64,000 bases of DNA. It comes from Kingdonia uniflora (Eukaryota; Streptophyta; Magnoliopsida; Ranunculales; Circaeasteraceae). The notes beneath the pieces are model-generated. The model saw nothing but the letters and a program-made list of their open reading frames with translations. It was not told the origin of the DNA and ran no database searches. Positions within the stretch are counted from its first letter, which is position 1, and each line of letters starts with the position of its first letter. The position numbers and the translations under genes are program-made. The DNA is taken from positions 3,890,465 through 3,954,464 of the forward strand of contig JACGCM010002659.1 of NCBI GenBank assembly GCA_014058105.1. Reading direction: 5' to 3'. Shown here one piece after another: positions 59,700 through 64,000 of the stretch.

Positions 59700-60264
59700 T
59701 GTAGTGGTTATTCCGCATCTCAGAACTCATGCTTCATTTTTGACCATCATACGACCACTCGACCTCATCAACATACGCATGGCACATTGTATGACACATT
59801 ATAGTACAAGAGCTCTAGTCATCACTTTTGACCTCTACATCAACAGTTCGAGTCAACATATGCACTGTTATTAGTGAAGCTGTTAGAAAATAGTAGATCA
59901 GACCGTTACACAATCAGATCAAATATTATCAAATATATTGTAACGTCCATCATTAAGATAGTAATGGTCGCCAAATGGCCATATTATAAGACCTATAAAT
60001 AGGGCCAAGAATTCTAGATAAAGGATAGAGGAATACTCACTCAACACTCTATACAAAACTATTCAGAACATCCTTTGTAAAAGTAAGAAATCCTTAAATA
60101 AGATCTCTCTCTATTTCTTAATCCTCAAGAGAGGTCGTGGTTTTTAACCTATTCAAAGGTTTTCCACGCTAAACTTTGTGCTAATTGTTACTTTTCGCTT
60201 ACTAATCATTATGAATATCTTTGGTGTAAAGATTATGTTTGGATCACGAAATTAGGCTATTACA
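59700..60264 (+). mobile_element. 3' LTR of element B
   Basis: 565 bp, TGTAGTGG..GGCTATTACA, collinear with 31989-32562. TATAAATA at 59994-60001. Followed by the TSD CTTAC at 60265-60269. Confidence 0.88.
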
Positions 60265-60888
60265 CTTACGAGTTTACGTCCAGTCTCTTTAAAAAACGAT
60301 ACCCAACGCCCAACAACACAATTTACAACAAACCCAAACTCAAAAAAACCTCCTACCCAACTTGCAAAATATCTCCCAAAACAACGTACTTGAATCAAAC
60401 AAAACCCTAACTCTTACAATGATCGAAACCACAAGTCGAGCAACTACAAAGATTATTTTCTTAGTTTGAGCTCAAATTGCCTTAACATTTTACAAAGAGA
60501 ATTACTAATCTCCAATCAAACAAATTCAATTCAAACAATTTCAATTTTAAAAACAATTTCACAATGTGCAGAGAGAGATAGAGATAAAGAGAGAGAGAGA
60601 AAGATAAAAAGAGATGAAAGATCATGCAGAGAGAAAATGAAGTACCATTTGTCATTTTTTACAAATTTCTTTGAGAGGTTGGAGATGGAGAAGGAAGGGA
60701 AAAATTGGGTTAAAAGAGGGAAAATATGTGATAATTTTTTTTAAACATCTCTCAAGTGTTCAATAAGAAGTACTGAAAAAATGAGGTTGAATAATTTTTC
60801 AGCAACAAAAAAAAGAGCATGAAACCAACTGTTGGTTTTTTTTCCAGCTGCTAATTTTTTTTAAGCAGCAAAACAAACACCACCTTAG
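60265..60888 (+). mobile_element. Right arm of the MITE-like element split by element B
   Basis: Begins with the second CTTAC and ends AAAACAAACACCACC, an inverted counterpart of the left end at 31239. GTGCAGAGAGAGATAGAG near 60566 resembles GTGCAGAGATGAGATAGAG near 31827 in the left arm. A (GA)-rich run is at about 60570-60602. No coding evidence. Confidence 0.42.
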
Positions 60889-61405
60889 TCTTCACTACCC
60901 CCTAAAATTTTTGGCAGTTTGATTTCAGTGACATGTTAATTGTGAATACCCAAAGGAGGTAAGTTTCTAAATTGAACAAAGAAGATGAGAAGGCATACTA
61001 TCACAAATTTTGGGGAACCCCATTTTGGTTATAATGAAATGTTTAAAGTAGATTGTGAGATCACCTTGAATTTTGATGTGTGGTTGCTAAAATTTTGTCG
61101 GAGGACATATGCAAAGGTTGCCGGAGGATGCGCACAAAGTGCACAACACTTTCTAACTAGTGTTGTACACGTCCGTACAACACTAGTTAGAAACTCAATA
61201 CATATATAAAATCATGATCACCAGAAGCCCCCAAAGAACCAGAAAAGTTAGAAAGTGGCATGGATTCATATACAAAATAGGATACTGATAAACTTACTAA
61301 ACATCAAAATAAATCTTCAAAGACAAAAAATAAATCAGTAGAAAAGAAGGAAAGATTGAGGACAAGTACGAGGGAAGGAAGAAGACAAAATAAAAAAAAA
61401 TTCCA
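60889..61405. other. Spacer before LINE 2, with a perfect hairpin
   Basis: No supported gene. The 74-codon ORF at 60985-61209 has no recognisable domain and runs into the inverted repeat at 61150-61193. A-rich from 61320 on, up to the first codons of LINE 2. Confidence 0.45.
61150..61193. repeat. Perfect 19-bp inverted repeat with 6-base loop
   Basis: Arms TTTCTAACTAGTGTTGTAC (61150-61168) and GTACAACACTAGTTAGAAA (61175-61193), loop ACGTCC. All 19 pairs match. It may be the tip of a foldback element, a small-RNA-type hairpin, or chance. No longer stem extends on either side. Confidence 0.9.
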
Positions 61406-61566
61406 ATGACTAAAGCCCTTATTTGGAATATGAGAGGCCTTAACAGGCCTTAGATACAGAGGGAGATAAGATCAAGTATTAAAGTACATAATTTATCCTT
61501 GGTTGGCTTGTTTGAAAACAAAGTGAAAGAAGATAAAGTAGACAAGATTCACCAGTTTATAGTAGT

Positions 61567-61866
61567 AGATTGGAGCAAGCTCGCAAACCCTGAATTTGCA
61601 GTAAATGGTAGAATATTGCTTCTTTGGGATTCAGGCATTTTGGAGGTACATCCAGTATCCAAACTGGTCAAGTAATTACTGTAAAAGTAGTTATCAAATC
61701 TCTTCAAAAGTCTTACTTCTATCATGTGCCTATGCATCTAATAGTCCAGAAAAAGAAATAAACTTTGGGATTACCTAAGAAACATGGCAAGTGCAATATC
61801 CTTCCTTGGGTATTTATGGTAATTTTAACTCCATTACCTACAATAATGAGAAAGGGGGGGTGAACC
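61567..61866 (+). repeat. LINE 2 segment, first copy of a ~300-bp direct duplication
   Basis: ATTGGAGCAAGCTCGCAAACCC.. to GAGAAA(G7)TGAAC. The second copy is 62678-62983. They match through GGTAGAATATTGCTTC, GGAGGTACATCCAGTATC, AAGTAATTACT and GAAACATGGCAAGTGCAA, with many small indels. Confidence 0.85.
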
Positions 61867-61867
61867 T

Positions 61868-62677
61868 TGTAACGCCTACCGGGCGCCGGGCAAATCTACC
61901 CAAACATTTTGAGTTCTGACCTGGATATATGTTCTCTATATCCTAATTTAGCTACACGCCAAGTTTCGTTGAAAGCGGAATTGGTTAAGGGGGCGAGAAG
62001 TTCCAGTACACTTCGTCTCATGTTTTAACGTTTTCTTTTGGAAACTAGCTATTTCCTTAATAGCTATATTAAGGGGGAACCTTGGTTCAAACCTCCCTAT
62101 GAAAAAGTAAGCTTTAAGGCTTGGTCATCATTGACCCCAGCTCATGGGCCATCTACAAGGGATGGTCACGAGTTCTCCTTGGCCTAGGGAAGGCCAGGAG
62201 ATATTGCTGTAATGTGGGCCGCTTTTCCAGATAGGGCTTGATAGGGCGCCGTTATGCCGTCTCTATGCCCATGAGCTAACTAGACGTACTGTCCCTTATA
62301 GATGGACTATGTAACCAGTTAAGGCTTGTGCCCCTTGATATATACATCATATATATAGAACCTGACATATGAGCTAACTGATCCGCTACAGGACAGGTGT
62401 GCTATCCGTACCTCGTGCCCCATTACGAGAGATATGCTGTAGGGATTATTAAGGAACCTTCAGCGTTATGCCTTTACCGAATAGATATTCAATGACCCCT
62501 CACGAGTATCCAGGATTATCCAGATGTCGCTCTAGCATCCGTGGCTCTATTTCACTGGCGTGTCGCGCCTAGTGAAGATGGCTTGTACATGCCGCCGTAA
62601 GTGCATGTATGCCACACGACCTCATATTTCTCTGTGCTCTGGGCACTTGTAGAGGCAGACCCGAGTAGGCCGTGACA
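61868..62677. mobile_element. Solo LTR-like insertion in LINE 2
   Basis: 810 bp with ends TGTAACGCC..CGTGACA, GC-richer than its surroundings, and a TATATATAT stretch near 62338-62358. TGTAAC..GTGACA ends suggest an LTR of a Ty3/gypsy chromovirus-like family, but no internal domain is present. Flanks are AACCT and ATTAG, so there is no simple 5-bp TSD; instead a ~300-bp LINE segment is present on both sides. Confidence 0.6.
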
Positions 62678-62983
62678 ATTAGAGTAAGCTCGCAAACCCT
62701 AAATTTGTAGCAATGGTAGAATATTGCTTCTTGGGATTCAGCATTTTGGAGGTACATCCAGTATCTAAAACTGGTAAGTAATTACTATAAAGATAGTTAT
62801 CAAATCTTCATCAAAAGTTACTTCTATCATGGTGTCTATGCATCTAATAGTCCAAGAGAAAGAAATGAACTTGGGATTACCTGAGAAACATGGCAAGTGC
62901 AAACATCCTTCTTGGGTTATATCTGGTGATTTTAAACTCTATTACCTACAATGATGAGAAATGGGGGGGGGGGGGGGGTGAAC
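62678..62983 (+). repeat. LINE 2 segment, second copy of the ~300-bp direct duplication
   Basis: Begins ATTAGAGTAAGCTCGC directly after the LTR end and repeats 61567-61866. The G-run that is 7 long in the first copy is 16 long here (about 62963-62978). The LINE then continues to the window end. Confidence 0.85.
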
Positions 62984-64000
62984 AGTTAGTGAGTGTAAAT
63001 GATTCATCTTAGATCACTTATATCTGACCTTCTTTGAATGATTTGAAAGGAGTGGCTGCAGATATACTTAGGCAACTATTATCAGGCCCTACAAGAATTT
63101 TCTCCAAACTGACAAAATAATTATTGAACAATGAATGGAAGAATACATTCCCTATTTCTAGAGAAAATTTATGCCTTTTAGGATTTCAGATCAGTGTCCC
63201 CATTTATATTCCATTGAAGAGGAGCCCCATGACCAAACGCCCTTTTAGATTCCCAAATTCATGGACTAAGCATCCTGATTTCATGGAAGTAGTTATGAGA
63301 GCTTGAACTGTAAAATACAAAGTACCTCTCTGTATGTCCTTTCACAAAAAAAGGTTCTGAGGCAGATCTAATCAAATGGAAAAAGAAGGTTATGGGATGG
63401 GATATACATGCTAGGATTGAAAATACAAGAAGAACTGGAACAAGTGCAAGAAGAGATAGTTTTCATACCTGTTATAGATGAAGATAATGCAAAGTGAAAA
63501 TGATAAAAGAAGAACTCTAAATAAGTTGCTTCTCCAAGAGGAGATGGATATGAAATAGAAGTTCAGGTGTGATTGGTTATCATGGGGGATTCAAACACTC
63601 ACTTCTTTCACCAATTCCTAAAGGAAAGAAAAAAAAATCATATCACTCAGATTGATTGCATGCAGAGTGGATCCATAGCAAATACTCTCTGAGAAATTCA
63701 AAAGGAAGTGGTAGACTTTTACAAGAAACCTAATTAAAGATAATAGTGAGGAGGTAGAGCTTAACATTTATTTCTTAATCATAAGCTAATACTCGGGCTG
63801 AAGACTCACTGTAGCTGAAATAAGAGAGATGGGTTTCCATGAAAAGAGGATAAAGCTTGGTATATAATGGGTAAAAAATGTTTACTTTTAAAGAAGCTGC
63901 TGGGTATTGTGGGAACAGATGTTATTAACGCTATATTGAGTTTTTCAGAAGATCACAACTCCTTAAAAGAAGTCAAGATTACAATCCTCAAGCTTATTCC

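Larger units (their letters stand above)
31989..60264 (+). mobile_element. Tat-lineage Ty3/gypsy element B, 28.3 kb with nested insertions
   Basis: Bounded by LTRs 31989-32562 and 59700-60264 and a perfect 5-bp TSD, CTTAC (31984-31988 and 60265-60269), so the whole span is one insertion that was later invaded. Own parts: 5' LTR, PBS, gag, protease (to 34903); RT onward from about 47146; integrase split by a MITE; tandem repeat (51203-51555); a long antisense region (to ~59510); polypurine tract; 3' LTR. Element C (34904-~47146) and a hAT MITE (48817-49896) are inside. Without them B would be about 15 kb. Non-functional. Confidence 0.85.
61406..64000 (+). mobile_element. LINE (L1-type) 2, endonuclease end, running off the window
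   Basis: Opens MTKALIWNMRGLNRP at 61406, the usual start of a plant L1 endonuclease ORF2, then LSLVGLFENKV (ETK motif as ENK). After an inserted LTR and a repeated segment it continues through CPHLYS-type sequence, FRFPNSWTKHPDFMEVV (63240-63300), HITQIDCMQSG (63640) and VGTDVINAILSF (63905-63940, ahead of the RT core). Very many stops and frame changes. Opposite in strand to LINE 1. The RT itself would lie beyond 64000. Confidence 0.72.

Overview
This is nuclear DNA from a flowering plant, most likely a eudicot; I cannot name the species. Evidence: AT-rich sequence, GT..AG introns, a spliced plant-type peroxin gene, plant Tat-lineage Ty3/gypsy retrotransposons, plant LINEs with an RNase H tail, tRNA-like SINEs and a hAT-type MITE. 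There is one convincing intact host gene, PEX3, with four coding exons between 3131 and 12509. Upstream lies the 3' end of a decayed rhomboid-like gene (1140-1688). Downstream lie degraded coding fragments (12908-13474). The rest is mostly transposable-element DNA in nested layers.

Layout. 1-2.5 kb: rhomboid remnant with an in-frame 60-bp tandem duplication, then a SINE. 2.6-12.5 kb: PEX3, whose 4.8-kb first intron holds a possible Helitron. 13.7-14.0 kb: a second SINE. 14.07-26.4 kb: Tat element A on the minus strand, preceded by a solo LTR of the same family. Both LTRs are 761 bp, share the TSD AATAG, and are followed by the same ~1.2 kb of flank. 27.2-31.2 kb: a dead LINE on the minus strand. 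31.2-60.9 kb: a MITE-like element split by Tat element B (plus strand, 31989-60264, 28.3 kb, perfect CTTAC TSD). Inside B sit Tat element C (34904-~47146) and a 1.08-kb hAT-type MITE (48817-49896, perfect 8-bp TSD). 61.4-64 kb: a second LINE on the plus strand, carrying a solo LTR between two copies of a ~300-bp LINE segment, and running off the window.

How the parts relate. A, B and C share one plan: LTR, PBS of TGGCACC/TTGGCGT type, gag, protease, RT, RNase H, a second RNase H, integrase, a tandem-repeat block, then a long coding region on the opposite strand, then the 3' LTR. That is the known plan of Tat-lineage elements (Retand/Grande type) with an antisense ORF. All three are disabled by stops, frameshifts, deletions or catalytic substitutions, so none looks autonomous. 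The insertions can be ordered: MITE-like element, then B, then C and the hAT MITE.

Most worth a second look: the solo-LTR/duplicated-flank rearrangement at element A; the antisense gene modules of the three Tat elements, including a repeated N-terminal module in B; the independent tandem-repeat blocks at the same site in all three; and the duplicated catalytic-motif segment in the rhomboid remnant. I found no rRNA or tRNA genes, no CRISPR and no bacterial-type operons.
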